Numbered from the stretch's first letter, positions 47,406 through 58,266 are shown. The stretch: DNA of 64,000 nucleotides from Scandinavium goeteborgense (GCF_003935895.2 NZ_CP054058.1:1364001-1428000); one strand, 5' to 3'. Translations and numbers: made by a program. Notes: generated from the letters alone by a model not told the origin.

Positions 47406-49091
47406 ATGAAAACGCTGCTGATTATCGATTCCGGACTCGGACAGGCGCGCACCTATATGGCGAAAACCCTGCTGAGCGCGGCGGCCCAAAAAGCCCATGT
47501 AGAGATTATCGACAACCCGAACGACGCTGAACTGGCGATTGTGCTGGGTTCTGTACTGCCTGCGGACAGCGCGCTGAACGGCAAACAAGTTTACCTCGGC
47601 GATGTGAATCGCGCGGTGGCACACCCGGAGCTGTTCCTGAGCGAAGCCAAATCTCACGCAGCACCGTACGTGACGCCTGCGGCGATTGCGCCAGTAGCGA
47701 AAAGCGGTGCGAAACGCATCGTGGCCGTCACAGCATGCCCGACCGGGGTGGCTCACACCTTTATGGCGGCAGAAGCGATTGAAACCGAAGCCAAAAAACG
47801 CGGCTGGTGGGTGAAAGTTGAAACCCGCGGTTCCGTTGGGGCGGGCAATGCGATTACGCCTGAAGAAGTGGCGGAAGCGGATCTGGTTATCGTCGCGGCT
47901 GATATCGAAGTGGACCTGGCGAAATTTGCCGGTAAACCGATGTACCGCACGTCCACCGGTCTGGCGCTGAAGAAAACGGCGCAAGAACTGGACAAAGCGG
48001 TTGTTGAAGCCGAACCGTATCTGCCGTCAGGCAACGTGCAGTCGTCTCAGGAAGGTAAGAAGAAAGGCGGCGGGGCGTACAGCCACTTGCTGACCGGTGT
48101 ATCTTACATGTTGCCGATGGTAGTAGCGGGCGGTCTGTGTATCGCGCTCTCCTTCGCATTCGGTATTACCGCATTCAAAGAAGAAGGCACGCTGGCGGCG
48201 GCGCTGATGCAAATCGGCGGCGGTTCAGCCTTCGCGCTGATGGTACCGGTATTAGCGGGTTATATCGCTTTCTCCATCGCGGACCGTCCGGGTCTTACCC
48301 CAGGTCTTATCGGCGGTATGCTGGCAGTCAGCACCGGGGCAGGCTTTATCGGCGGTATTATTGCTGGTTTCCTTGCCGGTTACGTCGCGAGAATGATCAG
48401 CACCAAAGTGAAGCTGCCGCCTAGCATGGAAGCGCTGAAACCGATTCTGATAATCCCGCTGTTTTCCAGCCTGATTGTCGGTCTGGCGATGATTTACCTG
48501 ATTGGTAAACCGGTTTCTGGCATCCTCGCAGGTCTGACGCACTGGCTGCAAACCATGGGTACGGCGAACGCGGTTCTGCTCGGCGCCATCCTGGGTGCGA
48601 TGATGTGTACCGATATGGGTGGACCTGTGAACAAAGCGGCATACGCGTTTGGTGTTGGGCTGCTGAGTACGCAAACTTACGCCCCGATGGCTGCGATTAT
48701 GGCGGCGGGCATGGTGCCACCGCTGGCGCTCGGTCTGGCAACGATTGTGGCACGTCGTAAGTTCGATAAAGCGCAGCAGGAAGGGGGCAAAGCTGCTCTG
48801 GTGCTGGGTTTGTGCTTCATTACCGAAGGTGCGATTCCGTTTGCGGCCCGTGACCCAATGCGCGTTCTGCCTTGCTGTATCATCGGTGGCGCGGTAACTG
48901 GCGCCATGTCGATGGCGGTGGGTGCGAAGCTGATGGCGCCGCACGGTGGTCTGTTCGTCCTGCTGATCCCTGGCGCAATAACCCCGGTTCTGGGTTATCT
49001 GCTGGCGATTGTTGTCGGTACGCTGGTCGCGGGACTCTCTTACGCGGTGTTGAAACGCCCGGAAGCTGAGGTTGCGGCAAAAGCGGCATAA
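47406..49091 (+). CDS. fruA: Fructose-specific PTS EIIB'BC FruA
   Basis: The product is 561 aa (E. coli 563). A degenerate EIIB' domain (1-95) precedes the active EIIB domain with phospho-Cys111 in VTACPTGVAHTF, and then the EIIC membrane domain (about 225-550, with GLTPGLIGGMLAVSTG and CTDMGGPVNKAAYAFG). It imports fructose as fructose-1-phosphate. The start MKTLLIIDSG follows GGAGAGG; the 13 codons open upstream overlap fruK. Confidence 0.97.
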   Translation: MKTLLIIDSGLGQARTYMAKTLLSAAAQKAHVEIIDNPNDAELAIVLGSVLPADSALNGKQVYLGDVNRAVAHPELFLSEAKSHAAPYVTPAAIAPVAKSGAKRIVAVTACPTGVAHTFMAAEAIETEAKKRGWWVKVETRGSVGAGNAITPEEVAEADLVIVAADIEVDLAKFAGKPMYRTSTGLALKKTAQELDKAVVEAEPYLPSGNVQSSQEGKKKGGGAYSHLLTGVSYMLPMVVAGGLCIALSFAFGITAFKEEGTLAAALMQIGGGSAFALMVPVLAGYIAFSIADRPGLTPGLIGGMLAVSTGAGFIGGIIAGFLAGYVARMISTKVKLPPSMEALKPILIIPLFSSLIVGLAMIYLIGKPVSGILAGLTHWLQTMGTANAVLLGAILGAMMCTDMGGPVNKAAYAFGVGLLSTQTYAPMAAIMAAGMVPPLALGLATIVARRKFDKAQQEGGKAALVLGLCFITEGAIPFAARDPMRVLPCCIIGGAVTGAMSMAVGAKLMAPHGGLFVLLIPGAITPVLGYLLAIVVGTLVAGLSYAVLKRPEAEVAAKAA

Positions 49092-49105
49092 AGTGAGTTA
49101 AAAGA

Positions 49106-49133
49106 AAAGGGCCGACATTGTCGGCCCTTTTTG
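49106..49133. terminator. Terminator between fruA and nfo
   Basis: AAAAGGGCCGACA-TTG-TCGGCCCTTTTT, usable from both convergent genes. Confidence 0.92.
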
Positions 49134-49136
49134 CGT

Positions 49137-49994
49137 TTACGCCGCAGCTTCTTGTTTTTGCTGCGCTTTCAGCCAGGCGATTTCTTCGGCCCAGATATCC
49201 GGATTGACGGTTTCCAGCACCATCGGGATGCCGTCGAAACGGTCGTCCTGCATAATCCAGCGGAACGCGTCGTGGCCAATATTGCCTTCGCCGAGGCTGT
49301 GATGGCGGTCAACGCGGCTGCCGAAAGCGCTCTTGGCGTCGTTCAGATGCATTCCGCGCAGGTATTTAAAACCAACGATTCGTTCGAATTCTGCGAAGGT
49401 TTTTTCACACTCTTCAGCGCTGCGTAAGTCGTAGCCTGCGGCAAAAGCATGGCAGGTATCGATGCACACGCCGACGCGAGATTTATCTTCCACGCCGTCG
49501 ATGATGGCCGCCAGATGCTCAAACTCAAAGCCCAGGTTGCTGCCCTGACCGGCGGTGTTTTCAATAACCGCGGTGACGCCTTCGGTTTGTGCCAGCGCGA
49601 TGTTGATGGACTCAGCAATGCGCGCCAGACAGTCATCGACCGGGATTTGCATCAGGTGGCTGCCCGGGTGGAAGTTCAGCAACGTCAGCCCTAATTGCTG
49701 GCAGCGAGTAAGTTCGTCGACAAAGGCTTCACGGGATTTTTCCAGCGCATCGGTGACAGGATGGCCGAGGTTAATCAGGTAGCTGTCGTGCGGCAGGATT
49801 TGCGCCGGGGAGAAATGGTATTTTTCGCAGGCGGCTTTGAAATCGTCGATCACCTCGCTGGTCAGCGGGGCCGCACGCCACTGGCGCTGGTTCTTGGTGA
49901 ACAGGGCGAATGCAGTGGCTTCAAGTTCCGCAGCGCGAATCGCGGCATTGGCGACACCGCCGGAGGCGCTGACATGTGCTCCGATATATTTCAT
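49137..49994 (-). CDS. nfo: Endonuclease IV
   Basis: The 285-aa TIM-barrel AP endonuclease has Zn-site residues in [41 protein letters not shown] and DRHHSLGEG. It cleaves abasic sites and oxidised 3' ends in base-excision repair and in E. coli is induced by SoxRS. In K-12 yeiI, nupX, rihB and the pseudouridine genes separate it from fruA; here the two are adjacent. Confidence 0.96.
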   Translation of the reverse strand: MKYIGAHVSASGGVANAAIRAAELEATAFALFTKNQRQWRAAPLTSEVIDDFKAACEKYHFSPAQILPHDSYLINLGHPVTDALEKSREAFVDELTRCQQLGLTLLNFHPGSHLMQIPVDDCLARIAESINIALAQTEGVTAVIENTAGQGSNLGFEFEHLAAIIDGVEDKSRVGVCIDTCHAFAAGYDLRSAEECEKTFAEFERIVGFKYLRGMHLNDAKSAFGSRVDRHHSLGEGNIGHDAFRWIMQDDRFDGIPMVLETVNPDIWAEEIAWLKAQQKQEAAA

Positions 49995-50077
49995 AAAAAA
50001 CTCCTGTTAAACCCGCCGAAAGGAAGTGCATAGCAAAGGCTAATCATAGCGGGTTAACAGGACAGGGATACAGTGCT

Positions 50078-51127
50078 TTATGCCATCAGGGCATGAACTG
50101 CAACGTTAATCATGCCGCCGCCGACGATCAGCCAGACGAACAGAACCAGTGCCATCAGCAGCGGTTTCGCCCCTGCTTTTTTCAGCGCGCTGACGTGGGT
50201 GGTTAAGCCCAGAGCCGCCATCGCCATCGCCAACAGCACGGTGTCGAGTGTGACCAGCACGTCCACAACCGCTTTCGGTAACAGGTGGAACGAGTTGAAA
50301 ATCGCCACCACGATGAACAGGACAGCAAACCACGGAATGGTGATTTTGCTTTTCTCACCGTTGCCCGCAGGGGCCAGCTGTTTAACGCGAGCGGCCAGGA
50401 TAATCAGGAACGGTGCCAGCATCATCACGCGCAGCATTTTGGCAATCACCGCGGCATTTTCAGCATCCGGGCTGACGGCGTGTCCGGCCGCCACAACCTG
50501 CGCCACCTCATGCATGGTGGAACCCATGTAAATGCCGTAGGTTTCCGGGGTGAACCAGTGGGCCAGCACCGGGTACATCGCCGGGTAGAGGAAAATGGCA
50601 ACGGTCCCGAAAATTACAACCGTCGCAACCGCCACGGTGACTTTGCTGGATTCGGCTTTCAGTACCGGTTCTGTCGCCAGCACCGCCGCCGCGCCGCAGA
50701 TACTGCTGCCCGCGCCAATTAACCAACTGGTCTGTTTATCAAGGCCAAACACTTTCTGACCGAGGAACGATGCCAGCAAAAAGGTGCTGGTGAGCGTCAG
50801 GACGTCGATGGCGATCCCGCTGAAACCCACGTCAGCAATTTGCGAAAACGTCAGGCGGAAGCCATACAGAATGATGCCCAGACGCAGCAAATGCTGCTTG
50901 GCGAACAACACCCCGCCGTCGCAGCGCTGCCAGATTTTCGGGTAAACCGTGTTGCCGATGACCATGCCGAGCAGAATAGCCATCGTCAGTGCGCTAAAGC
51001 CCGCACCGGCAATCGCTGGAATGCTGCCAGTCCACAATGCAACGCCGGTAATCAAGGCGGTGAGCGCCAGACCCGGGACAAAATGCCCGAGTGAATGTCG
51101 GTCTTTGTTAAGCGTGAGTGTTGTCAT
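50078..51127 (-). CDS. yeiH: YeiH/UPF0324 membrane transporter
   Basis: The 349-aa product has about ten membrane helices and the family segments [35 protein letters not shown] and [17 protein letters not shown]0324 proteins are proposed sulfate/sulfonate exporters. It is divergent from yeiE, a LysR regulator linked in other enterics to sulfite tolerance, which supports a role in sulfur-oxyanion export; this is inference. Confidence 0.9.
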   Translation of the reverse strand: MTTLTLNKDRHSLGHFVPGLALTALITGVALWTGSIPAIAGAGFSALTMAILLGMVIGNTVYPKIWQRCDGGVLFAKQHLLRLGIILYGFRLTFSQIADVGFSGIAIDVLTLTSTFLLASFLGQKVFGLDKQTSWLIGAGSSICGAAAVLATEPVLKAESSKVTVAVATVVIFGTVAIFLYPAMYPVLAHWFTPETYGIYMGSTMHEVAQVVAAGHAVSPDAENAAVIAKMLRVMMLAPFLIILAARVKQLAPAGNGEKSKITIPWFAVLFIVVAIFNSFHLLPKAVVDVLVTLDTVLLAMAMAALGLTTHVSALKKAGAKPLLMALVLFVWLIVGGGMINVAVHALMA

Positions 51128-51183
51128 AACCTTCTCCTTTATCTGGGTTAAAGGTTACGTGTTGCTAGCTTAAAAATAAAATT

Positions 51184-51201
51184 GATTATATCTTTATAAT
51201 C
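51184..51201. promoter_or_regulatory. Inverted repeat in the yeiH-yeiE divergent promoter
   Basis: GATTATA-TCTT-TATAATC is a perfect 7-bp dyad in a very AT-rich 105-bp region. It contains the T-N11-A pattern typical of LysR-type operators. It is a good candidate for YeiE binding. Confidence 0.5.
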
Positions 51202-51232
51202 TATCTATATATCCGATAAGAAAGAGTCTTCT

Positions 51233-52099
51233 ATGCACATCACCTTACGCCAGCTGGAAGTGTTTGCCGAAGTGTTGAAAAGCGGTTCGACAACTCAGGC
51301 TTCTCAAATGCTGTCGTTGTCGCAGTCAGCGGTCAGTGCGGCGTTGACCGATCTGGAAGGTCAGCTCGGCGTGCAGCTGTTTGATCGGGTCGGTAAACGA
51401 CTGGTGGTGAACGAACATGGCCGCCTGCTGTACCCGCGTGCGCTGGCGACACTGGAACAGGCAACCGAAATCGAGCAGCTGTTTCGCGAAGATAACGGTG
51501 CGATCCGCGTTTACGCCAGCAGTACCATCGGCAACTATATTCTGCCGGAAATCATTGCCCGCTATCGGCGTGATTTCCCGTCGCTGCCGCTGGAACTCAG
51601 CGTCGGCAACAGCCAGGACGTGATCACCGCCGTCAGCGATTTCCGTGTGGATATCGGGCTTATCGAAGGGCCATGTCACGCCGCGGAAATCATTGCCGAA
51701 CCGTGGCTGGAAGATGAGCTGGTGGTGTTCGCCGCACCGGGCTCAGCGCTGCTGACCGGAGAGGTGACGTTGGCGAGGCTGGCCGAAGCGCCGTGGATCC
51801 TGCGCGAGCGTGGTTCCGGCACGCGTGAAATCGTCGATTACCTGCTGCTTTCCCATCTGCCGGAATTTCATCTCGGCATGGAGCTGGGCAACTCCGAAGC
51901 GATTAAGCACGCGGTGCGCCACGGACTGGGCATCAGCTGTCTGTCACGACGCGTGATTGCCGAACAGCTCGACAGCGGCACGCTGGTTGAGCTTCCCGTC
52001 CCGCTGCCGCGCCTGACGCGTAAGCTCTGGCGCATCCATCACCGGCAAAAACACCTCTCAAATGCGCTGCAACGTTTCCTGCGTTATTGCGATATTTGA
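51233..52099 (+). CDS. yeiE: LysR-family regulator YeiE
   Basis: The product is 288 aa. The N-terminal winged HTH reads [20 protein letters not shown] with [18 protein letters not shown], and a periplasmic-binding-like effector domain follows. In related enterics YeiE senses sulfite and regulates yeiH, flagellar and iron genes. It is divergent from yeiH, the classical LysR arrangement. Confidence 0.94.
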   Translation: MHITLRQLEVFAEVLKSGSTTQASQMLSLSQSAVSAALTDLEGQLGVQLFDRVGKRLVVNEHGRLLYPRALATLEQATEIEQLFREDNGAIRVYASSTIGNYILPEIIARYRRDFPSLPLELSVGNSQDVITAVSDFRVDIGLIEGPCHAAEIIAEPWLEDELVVFAAPGSALLTGEVTLARLAEAPWILRERGSGTREIVDYLLLSHLPEFHLGMELGNSEAIKHAVRHGLGISCLSRRVIAEQLDSGTLVELPVPLPRLTRKLWRIHHRQKHLSNALQRFLRYCDI

Positions 52100-52202
52100 A
52101 GGTGTGGCGGAACGACAATATAAGGGCTTTACTTATAATTTGGGCTACATCATGAAGCTCTCTTATAAGTGCGCATTTGTGCCGGAAGGAACGCCGATCG
52201 TC

Positions 52203-52211
52203 TGCTACAAT
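52203..52211 (+). promoter_or_regulatory. Candidate extended -10 of lysP
   Basis: TGCTACAAT is an extended -10 (TGn-TACAAT) 35 bp before the lysP start. Transcription would start near 52218 and leave a leader of about 28 nt. ArgP control is known in E. coli; no clear ArgP site is defined here. Confidence 0.45.
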
Positions 52212-52245
52212 CGCGCCTCATTTTTTGGAAGGACAGCATTTTCCT

Positions 52246-53715
52246 ATGGTTTCCGAAACTAAAACCACAGAAGCGCCCGCGCTCCGTCGCGAACTGAAGG
52301 CGCGTCACCTGACGATGATCGCTATTGGCGGTTCAATCGGTACAGGGTTGTTTGTTGCCTCAGGGGCAACCATTTCGCAGGCGGGCCCCGGCGGCGCACT
52401 GCTTTCATACATCCTTATTGGTCTGATGGTGTACTTCCTGATGACAAGCCTCGGCGAACTGGCTGCGTTTATGCCGGTGTCAGGCTCGTTTGCGACCTAT
52501 GGTCAGAACTATGTAGAAGAAGGTTTCGGCTTCGCGCTGGGCTGGAACTACTGGTACAACTGGGCGGTCACTATCGCCGTCGACCTTGTCGCCTCACAGC
52601 TGGTCATGAATTACTGGTTCCCGGACACGCCGGGCTGGATCTGGAGCGCACTGTTCCTCGGCATTATGTTCCTGCTGAACTGGATCTCGGTCAAAGGCTT
52701 CGGTGAAGCGGAATACTGGTTCTCGCTGATTAAAGTGACCACCGTCATCATCTTTATCGGTGTTGGCGTGCTGATGATTTTCGGCATCTTCAAAGGCGCA
52801 CAGCCGGTGGGCTGGAGCAACTGGACGACCGGCGATGCGCCGTTTGCGGGTGGCTTTGCGGCGATGATTGGCGTGGCGATGATTGTCGGCTTCTCCTTCC
52901 AGGGCACCGAACTTATCGGCATCGCGGCGGGTGAATCCGAAGATCCAGAGAAGAACATTCCGCGCGCAGTGCGTCAGGTGTTCTGGCGTATCCTGCTGTT
53001 CTATGTGTTCGCCATCCTGATTATCAGCCTGATCATTCCTTATACCGATCCGAGCCTGCTGCGTAACGACGTGAAAGACATTTCCGTCAGCCCGTTCACG
53101 CTGGTATTCCAGCATGCTGGCCTGCTGTCTGCGGCGGCGGTGATGAATGCGGTTATCCTGACGGCGGTGCTGTCTGCCGGTAACTCCGGGATGTATGCGT
53201 CGACCCGTATGCTTTACACCCTGGCCTGTGACGGCAAAGCGCCGCGTATTTTCGCTAAGCTTTCCCGAGGCGGCGTGCCGCGTAACGCACTGTATGCGAC
53301 TACCGTGGTGGCGGGGCTGTGCTTCCTGACGTCAATGTTCGGCAACCAGACCGTTTACCTGTGGCTGCTGAATACCTCGGGGATGACCGGGTTTATCGCC
53401 TGGCTCGGGATTGCTATCAGCCATTACCGTTTCCGTCGCGGTTACGTGATGCAGGGACTTGACCTGAACAATCTGCCGTACCGTTCGGGCTTCTTCCCGA
53501 TTGGTCCCATCTTTGCGTTCGTCCTGTGTCTGATTATCACGCTCGGCCAGAACTACGAAGCCTTCCTGAAAGATACCATTGACTGGGGCGGCGTAGCGGC
53601 AACCTACATCGGTATCCCGCTGTTCCTGGTTATCTGGTTCGGCTATAAGCTCACGAAGGGCAGTCGCTTTGTAAGCTACAGTGAAATGACCTTCCCGGAA
53701 CGCTTCAAACAGTAA
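52246..53715 (+). CDS. lysP: Lysine-specific permease LysP
   Basis: The 489-aa product is the same length as E. coli LysP. It has twelve membrane helices of the APC amino acid permease type, with LTMIAIGGSIGTGLFVASGA in helix 1 and FQGTELIGIAAGESEDPEKN in helix 6. It imports lysine and in E. coli also holds CadC inactive. The start MVSETKTTEAPALRR follows GGAAGGA by about 12 bp. Confidence 0.96.
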   Translation: MVSETKTTEAPALRRELKARHLTMIAIGGSIGTGLFVASGATISQAGPGGALLSYILIGLMVYFLMTSLGELAAFMPVSGSFATYGQNYVEEGFGFALGWNYWYNWAVTIAVDLVASQLVMNYWFPDTPGWIWSALFLGIMFLLNWISVKGFGEAEYWFSLIKVTTVIIFIGVGVLMIFGIFKGAQPVGWSNWTTGDAPFAGGFAAMIGVAMIVGFSFQGTELIGIAAGESEDPEKNIPRAVRQVFWRILLFYVFAILIISLIIPYTDPSLLRNDVKDISVSPFTLVFQHAGLLSAAAVMNAVILTAVLSAGNSGMYASTRMLYTLACDGKAPRIFAKLSRGGVPRNALYATTVVAGLCFLTSMFGNQTVYLWLLNTSGMTGFIAWLGIAISHYRFRRGYVMQGLDLNNLPYRSGFFPIGPIFAFVLCLIITLGQNYEAFLKDTIDWGGVAATYIGIPLFLVIWFGYKLTKGSRFVSYSEMTFPERFKQ

Positions 53716-53728
53716 GTGATTCCGTAAT

Positions 53729-53757
53729 GAAAACCCTCCGGTCGGAGGGTTTTTTTT
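53729..53757 (+). terminator. Terminator of lysP
   Basis: AAAACCCTCC-GGTC-GGAGGGTTTTTTTT. Confidence 0.93.
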
Positions 53758-53801
53758 GCCCTGTACTATGCCCACCAGACATAATTCCTCACAATTGAAT
53801 T

Positions 53802-53820
53802 GATAATTGTTATCATTCTT
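53802..53820. promoter_or_regulatory. Fur box upstream of cirA
   Basis: GATAATTGTTATCATTCTT carries the GATAAT and TTATC(A)TT hexamers of the Fur consensus, with further overlapping ATCAT repeats to 53829. It lies 130-150 bp before cirA and predicts iron repression, as for E. coli cirA. Confidence 0.78.
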
Positions 53821-53948
53821 CTTATCATCTACGCACTTTCAGGATGAAGCCACTCTCCCGCATCTTGTCCGAGGACACCAACGGACCAGGGTGACCAGCC
53901 ACATCTGCACTTTTTTGGTTGTTGTTGTTTACCTCATGGAGAAAGGAA

Positions 53949-55913
53949 ATGTTCAGGTTAAATCCTCTTGTTCGGGGCGGGTTGTGTGCATCCGCATTTG
54001 CGCTGTCGATGCCCGTAATGGCTGAAAACGACGGTGAAACCCTGGTGGTCACAGCCTCCGCGACGGAGCAGAGCGTGAAAGATGCGCCGGCCAGTATCAG
54101 CGTGATTACCCAGCAGGATCTTCAGCGCCGTCCGGTGCAGAATCTGAAAGACGTATTACAGGACGTACCGGGCGTGCAGCTCACCAATGAAGGGGATAAC
54201 CGCAAAGGCGTCAGTTTGCGTGGGCTCGACAGCAGCTACACCCTGATTCTGGTCGACGGCAAACGCGTTAACTCGCGCAACGCCGTGTTCCGTCATAACG
54301 ATTTTGACCTCAACTGGATCCCGGTAGACGCCATCGAACGTATCGAAGTGGTGCGTGGCCCGATGTCGTCGCTGTACGGTTCCGATGCCTTAGGCGGGGT
54401 GGTGAACATCATCACCAAAAAAATCGGCCAGAAATGGCACGGTACGTTGACCGCCGATACCACGATTCAGGAACATCGCGACCGCGGCGATACCTACAAT
54501 GGGCAGTTCTTTACCAGCGGCCCGCTGATTGACGGCGTGCTGGGGCTGAAAGCCTACGGCAATCTGTCCAAACGCGAAAAAGACCAGCAGCAAGAATCAT
54601 CTACCTCCCAAACCGGTGAGTCGCCTCGCATCGAAGGCTACACCAGCCGTGACGGCAACGTTGAATTTGCCTGGACGCCGAACGACAACCACGATTTCAC
54701 CGCCGGATATGGTTTCGACCGTCAGGACCGTGATTCTGACTCCCTCGATAAAAACCGCCTGGAACGCCAAAACTACTCCTTAAGCCACAACGGCCGTTGG
54801 GACGTGGGCAACAGTGAATTGAAGTTTTATGGCGAAAAAGTGGATAACAAAAACCCGGAAGCGGCCGGGGTTATCACTTCCGAAAGTAACTCGATTGACG
54901 GCAAATATGTGCTGCCGCTGGGCGCTATCAACCAGCTGCTGACAGTGGGCGGCGAATGGCGTCACGATAAGCTCAAGGACCCGGTGAATTTGCAGGGCAG
55001 CGGTAACACCTCTGCCAGCCAGTACGCGCTGTTTATCGAAGACGAATGGCGGATTTTCGAGCCGCTGGCGCTGACCACTGGCGTGCGTATGGACGACCAC
55101 GAAACCTACGGCGACCACTGGAGCCCGCGTGCATATCTGGTGTACACCGCCACCGACACCGTGACGGTCAAAGGCGGCTGGGCAAATGCCTTCAAAGCGC
55201 CATCATTGCTGCAGCTCAGCCCGGACTGGACCACCGGTTCCTGCCGCGGTGCCTGTGAAATTGTCGGTAGCCCGGACCTGAAACCGGAAACCAGTGAAAG
55301 CTACGAGCTCGGCATTTATTACGCCGGGGAAGAAGGCTGGCTGGAAGGCGTGCAGGGCAGCATCACGACTTTCCAGAACGACGTCGATGACCGCATCAGC
55401 ATCAGCCGTACGGCTAACGTCGATCAGGCGAAAGACTACCCGAACTACGTGGGCCTGAATGCCGACGGCGAGCCGATTTTCCGCTACTACAACGTCAACA
55501 AAGCGCGTATTCGCGGCGTGGAAACCGAGCTGAAATTCCCGCTGGCGGAAGACTGGAAAGTCACCCTGAACTACACCTACAACGACGGTCGTGACCTGAG
55601 CAACGGTGGCAATAAACCACTTTCCGAGCTGCCGTACCACACGGCGAATGGCGTGGTGGACTGGCAGGCGACGCAGGATTGGTCCTTCTATATGCAGGCG
55701 AACTACAGCGGCGAGAAACGCGCCATGACCACAAACGGCGCAACACCGGGCGGATATGTTATCTGGAACACTGGCGGTGCATGGCAGGCGACGAAGAACG
55801 TCAAACTGCGTGCGGGCGTGCTGAACCTGACCGATAAAGATCTCAGTCGCGACGATTACAGCTACAACGAAGACGGGCGTCGTTACTTTATGGCGGTGGA
55901 TTACCGCTTCTGA
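53949..55913 (+). CDS. cirA: TonB-dependent catecholate siderophore receptor CirA (colicin I receptor)
   Basis: The 654-aa product has a signal peptide ending MPVMA and a TonB box just after it (ETLVVTA). The plug domain contains [20 protein letters not shown] and [20 protein letters not shown]. The 22-strand barrel ends ...YFMAVDYRF with a terminal Phe. It imports linear catecholates and monomers of enterobactin breakdown, and is exploited by colicin Ia and catechol-linked beta-lactams. Extracellular loops differ most from E. coli. The start [11 protein letters not shown] follows AAAGGAA. Confidence 0.95.
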   Translation: MFRLNPLVRGGLCASAFALSMPVMAENDGETLVVTASATEQSVKDAPASISVITQQDLQRRPVQNLKDVLQDVPGVQLTNEGDNRKGVSLRGLDSSYTLILVDGKRVNSRNAVFRHNDFDLNWIPVDAIERIEVVRGPMSSLYGSDALGGVVNIITKKIGQKWHGTLTADTTIQEHRDRGDTYNGQFFTSGPLIDGVLGLKAYGNLSKREKDQQQESSTSQTGESPRIEGYTSRDGNVEFAWTPNDNHDFTAGYGFDRQDRDSDSLDKNRLERQNYSLSHNGRWDVGNSELKFYGEKVDNKNPEAAGVITSESNSIDGKYVLPLGAINQLLTVGGEWRHDKLKDPVNLQGSGNTSASQYALFIEDEWRIFEPLALTTGVRMDDHETYGDHWSPRAYLVYTATDTVTVKGGWANAFKAPSLLQLSPDWTTGSCRGACEIVGSPDLKPETSESYELGIYYAGEEGWLEGVQGSITTFQNDVDDRISISRTANVDQAKDYPNYVGLNADGEPIFRYYNVNKARIRGVETELKFPLAEDWKVTLNYTYNDGRDLSNGGNKPLSELPYHTANGVVDWQATQDWSFYMQANYSGEKRAMTTNGATPGGYVIWNTGGAWQATKNVKLRAGVLNLTDKDLSRDDYSYNEDGRRYFMAVDYRF

Positions 55914-55921
55914 CGGGAATC

Positions 55922-56030
55922 GCCGGGCGGCACTGCGTTTGCCCGGCCTACGGTTTTTTCCCGTGCTGGCGTTTGCCCGGCCTTGGATTTTTTCCTTGTA
56001 GGCCCGGCAAGCGTAGCGCCGCCGGGCAAC
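55922..56030. repeat. REP cluster (three units)
   Basis: Three REP-like units lie between the convergent cirA and fghA genes: GCCGGGCGGC...GCCCGGCCTACGG (55922-55953), a half unit GCTGGCGTTTGCCCGGCC (about 55966-55982), and GTAGGCCCGGCAAGCG...GCCGCCGGGC (55998-56028). Confidence 0.82.
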
Positions 56031-56041
56031 AGGCTGAGGAG

Positions 56042-56878
56042 TTACTTCAGCAGATGCTGCGCGTGAAAGCGCAGGTGATCTTCTATAAAGGACGCAATAA
56101 ACCAGTAACTGTGGTCGAACCCGGACTGAATGCGCAGCGTCAGTGGCCATTGGGTCTGGCGTGCGGCTTCGGCCAGCACGGCTGGCTGCAGCTGATCTGC
56201 CAGGAACTGATCGGTATCGCCCTGATCGATTAACGTCGGAATGGCGCTCGCCGCGTCACTCGCTAACATCAGCGCACAGCTGTCCCACGCTTGCCAGCTG
56301 GATTTGTCTTCGCCGAGATAGGCGCTAAACGCCTTCTGACCCCACGGCACGCGAGTCGGGTTAACGATGGGCGCAAAGGCGGAAACGCTGGTGTATTTGC
56401 CTGGGTTTTTCAGCGCCAGAATCAACGCCCCGTGACCGCCCATCGAATGACCGGAAATCGCGCTGCGCTCGGCGACGTTGAACTGTGCCTGCACCAGCGC
56501 GGGGAGTTCGTCGCGCAGATAATCGTACATACGGTAATGCGCGGCCCACGGGGCCTGCGTCGCGTTGAGGTAGAATCCGGCGCCCTGGCCGAGATCGTAG
56601 CCTTCGTCATTCGCAACGTTGTCGCCGCGTGGGCTGGTGTCTGGCATCACCAGAACGATACCGAGTTCGGCGGCAACGCGCTGGGCGCCTGCTTTCGTCG
56701 CGAAATTCTCGTCGTTGCAGGTCAGGCCTGACAGCCAGTACAGCACCGGCGGTGGCGTGTTATCGCGTGGTGGTGGCAGAAAAATACTGAACGTCATGGC
56801 GCAGTTCAGCGTGCTGGAGTCGTGCCGCCAGCGTTGCTGCCAGCCCTCAAAACAGCGATGCTCTTCGAGCAATTCCAT
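56042..56878 (-). CDS. fghA: S-formylglutathione hydrolase (YeiG type)
   Basis: The 278-aa esterase-D-family alpha/beta hydrolase has the nucleophile Ser145 in GHSMGGHGA, an Asp in DQGDTDQFL, and the His in GFDHSYWF. It hydrolyses S-formylglutathione to formate and glutathione in formaldehyde detoxification. The start [13 protein letters not shown] follows GGGAG by 6 bp and matches E. coli YeiG exactly in length; 37 extra open codons upstream overlap the divergent MFS promoter. Confidence 0.95.
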   Translation of the reverse strand: MELLEEHRCFEGWQQRWRHDSSTLNCAMTFSIFLPPPRDNTPPPVLYWLSGLTCNDENFATKAGAQRVAAELGIVLVMPDTSPRGDNVANDEGYDLGQGAGFYLNATQAPWAAHYRMYDYLRDELPALVQAQFNVAERSAISGHSMGGHGALILALKNPGKYTSVSAFAPIVNPTRVPWGQKAFSAYLGEDKSSWQAWDSCALMLASDAASAIPTLIDQGDTDQFLADQLQPAVLAEAARQTQWPLTLRIQSGFDHSYWFIASFIEDHLRFHAQHLLK

Positions 56879-57016
56879 GCAAGGCTCCCGGGTGAGTGAT
56901 TGAAAATGTTCTGTTTCATCATACAGATCATGTGCAGCGATGAGTAATTTTCGCTTCCGCATTGCCATTACATGCTGCATCATAAACATAACTTTACATT
57001 AACATGCGAGACTAAC

Positions 57017-58165
57017 ATGGCGCTACGTACCGCGCTGAGTGGGTTTGTCATACTGGTGGTCGCCATGGGGATTGGGCGTTTTGCCTTCACGCCTCAGGTA
57101 CCGCTGATGATTGCTGACGGACAGCTTACCCTGACCAGCGCCGGGCTGGTCGCCGCGATGAATTATCTGGGATATTTGCTGGGTGCCTGGGATGCGATGC
57201 GCGCGCATCGCGGCGTGGAAGGGCGGTTATACGCCGGGATCCTGGGCGCGGTAGGGCTGACGTTTCTTTCCGCGTGGGCCGACAACGCCTGGCTGCATGC
57301 CGTGCTGCGACTGGTGATTGGCGCGATGAGCGGCTGGGCGATGGTATTGACCGCAGCCTGGACCAACGAACGGCTGGCGCATGCCGGACGCCCTGGCCTG
57401 AGCGCCGCGGTGTTTGCCGGGCCGGGGGCGGGCATTGCGCTGAGTGGCCTGCTGGCGGTGTATGTCCATGCGCAGCAGCTCAGCGCTGCCGCAGGCTGGC
57501 TGCTTTACGGCGTGCTGGCGCTGGTGCTGATTGCCTTTATTTCTCGCTGGCTGCCGCGTCCTGGTGATTTCCATCGTCCGGGCGGTCAGCCTGAACCTTT
57601 GCATTTGACGGCAAGCCTGAAACGTCTGGTCTGGAGTTACAGCCTGGCGGGCTTTGGCTATATTCTGCCCGCCACCTTTTTATCGCAAATGGCCGCCGCG
57701 CGTTTTCCCGGCAGCCTGTTTGCCCAGTTCCTGTGGCCGGTGTTTGGCGCGGCGGCGGTGGTCGGCATCGGATTAAGTATTTTGCTGCGCGGCGTCGGTC
57801 ACAGCTATCAGCGACTGGCGATTGTGTTGTGGTTACAGGGCGTTGGCGTGCTTGCCGCCTGGCTGGTGCCGGGCATGAGTGGCCTGGTTATTGGCGCGTT
57901 GCTGGTGGGCGGCGGCTTCCTGTGCGCGGTACAACTTTCCTTGCTGTACGGGCGGGAACTCGCCCCGCAGCACACCCGTTACATGGCCGGATTATTGACC
58001 ACCGGTTACGCCGTCGGTCAGCTGGTGGGACCAATGACCTCCGCGCTGTCGACCTGGCTGACACAGCGCCTGGAGCCTGCGCTCGGCGTGGCTGCAATCG
58101 CGCTTTTAATCGGCGGGATGCTGGTCTGGCGTTCACCGCATGAAAGGTTAAGCAATTTTCAATAA
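57017..58165 (+). CDS. YbfB/YjiJ-family MFS transporter
   Basis: The product is 382 aa with about 12 membrane helices. The opening VVAMGIGRFAFTPQVPLMI and LVAAMNYLGYLLGAW are signatures of the YbfB/YjiJ (DUF1228) MFS group. The substrate is unknown. It is divergent from fghA and sits between fghA and folE, where K-12 has no such gene. No strong ribosome site is seen before the chosen ATG; an upstream start at 56972 is possible. Confidence 0.85.
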   Translation: MALRTALSGFVILVVAMGIGRFAFTPQVPLMIADGQLTLTSAGLVAAMNYLGYLLGAWDAMRAHRGVEGRLYAGILGAVGLTFLSAWADNAWLHAVLRLVIGAMSGWAMVLTAAWTNERLAHAGRPGLSAAVFAGPGAGIALSGLLAVYVHAQQLSAAAGWLLYGVLALVLIAFISRWLPRPGDFHRPGGQPEPLHLTASLKRLVWSYSLAGFGYILPATFLSQMAAARFPGSLFAQFLWPVFGAAAVVGIGLSILLRGVGHSYQRLAIVLWLQGVGVLAAWLVPGMSGLVIGALLVGGGFLCAVQLSLLYGRELAPQHTRYMAGLLTTGYAVGQLVGPMTSALSTWLTQRLEPALGVAAIALLIGGMLVWRSPHERLSNFQ

Positions 58166-58266
58166 TTATCGCCGTGAATACTGGATTCTGTGCGCGGCCT
58201 CACGCACAATGAGTGCTCACTTTGCCCTCAGAGTGCAAAGGTCGCCACACCTGCAGGAGAACAAAA

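Noticed and set aside
52062-52262. Open frame with an internal ATG (52151) overlapping the lysP start, possible upstream ORF
   Set aside because: The likely lysP promoter lies inside it, so it would not be on the lysP transcript, and its ribosome site is poor.
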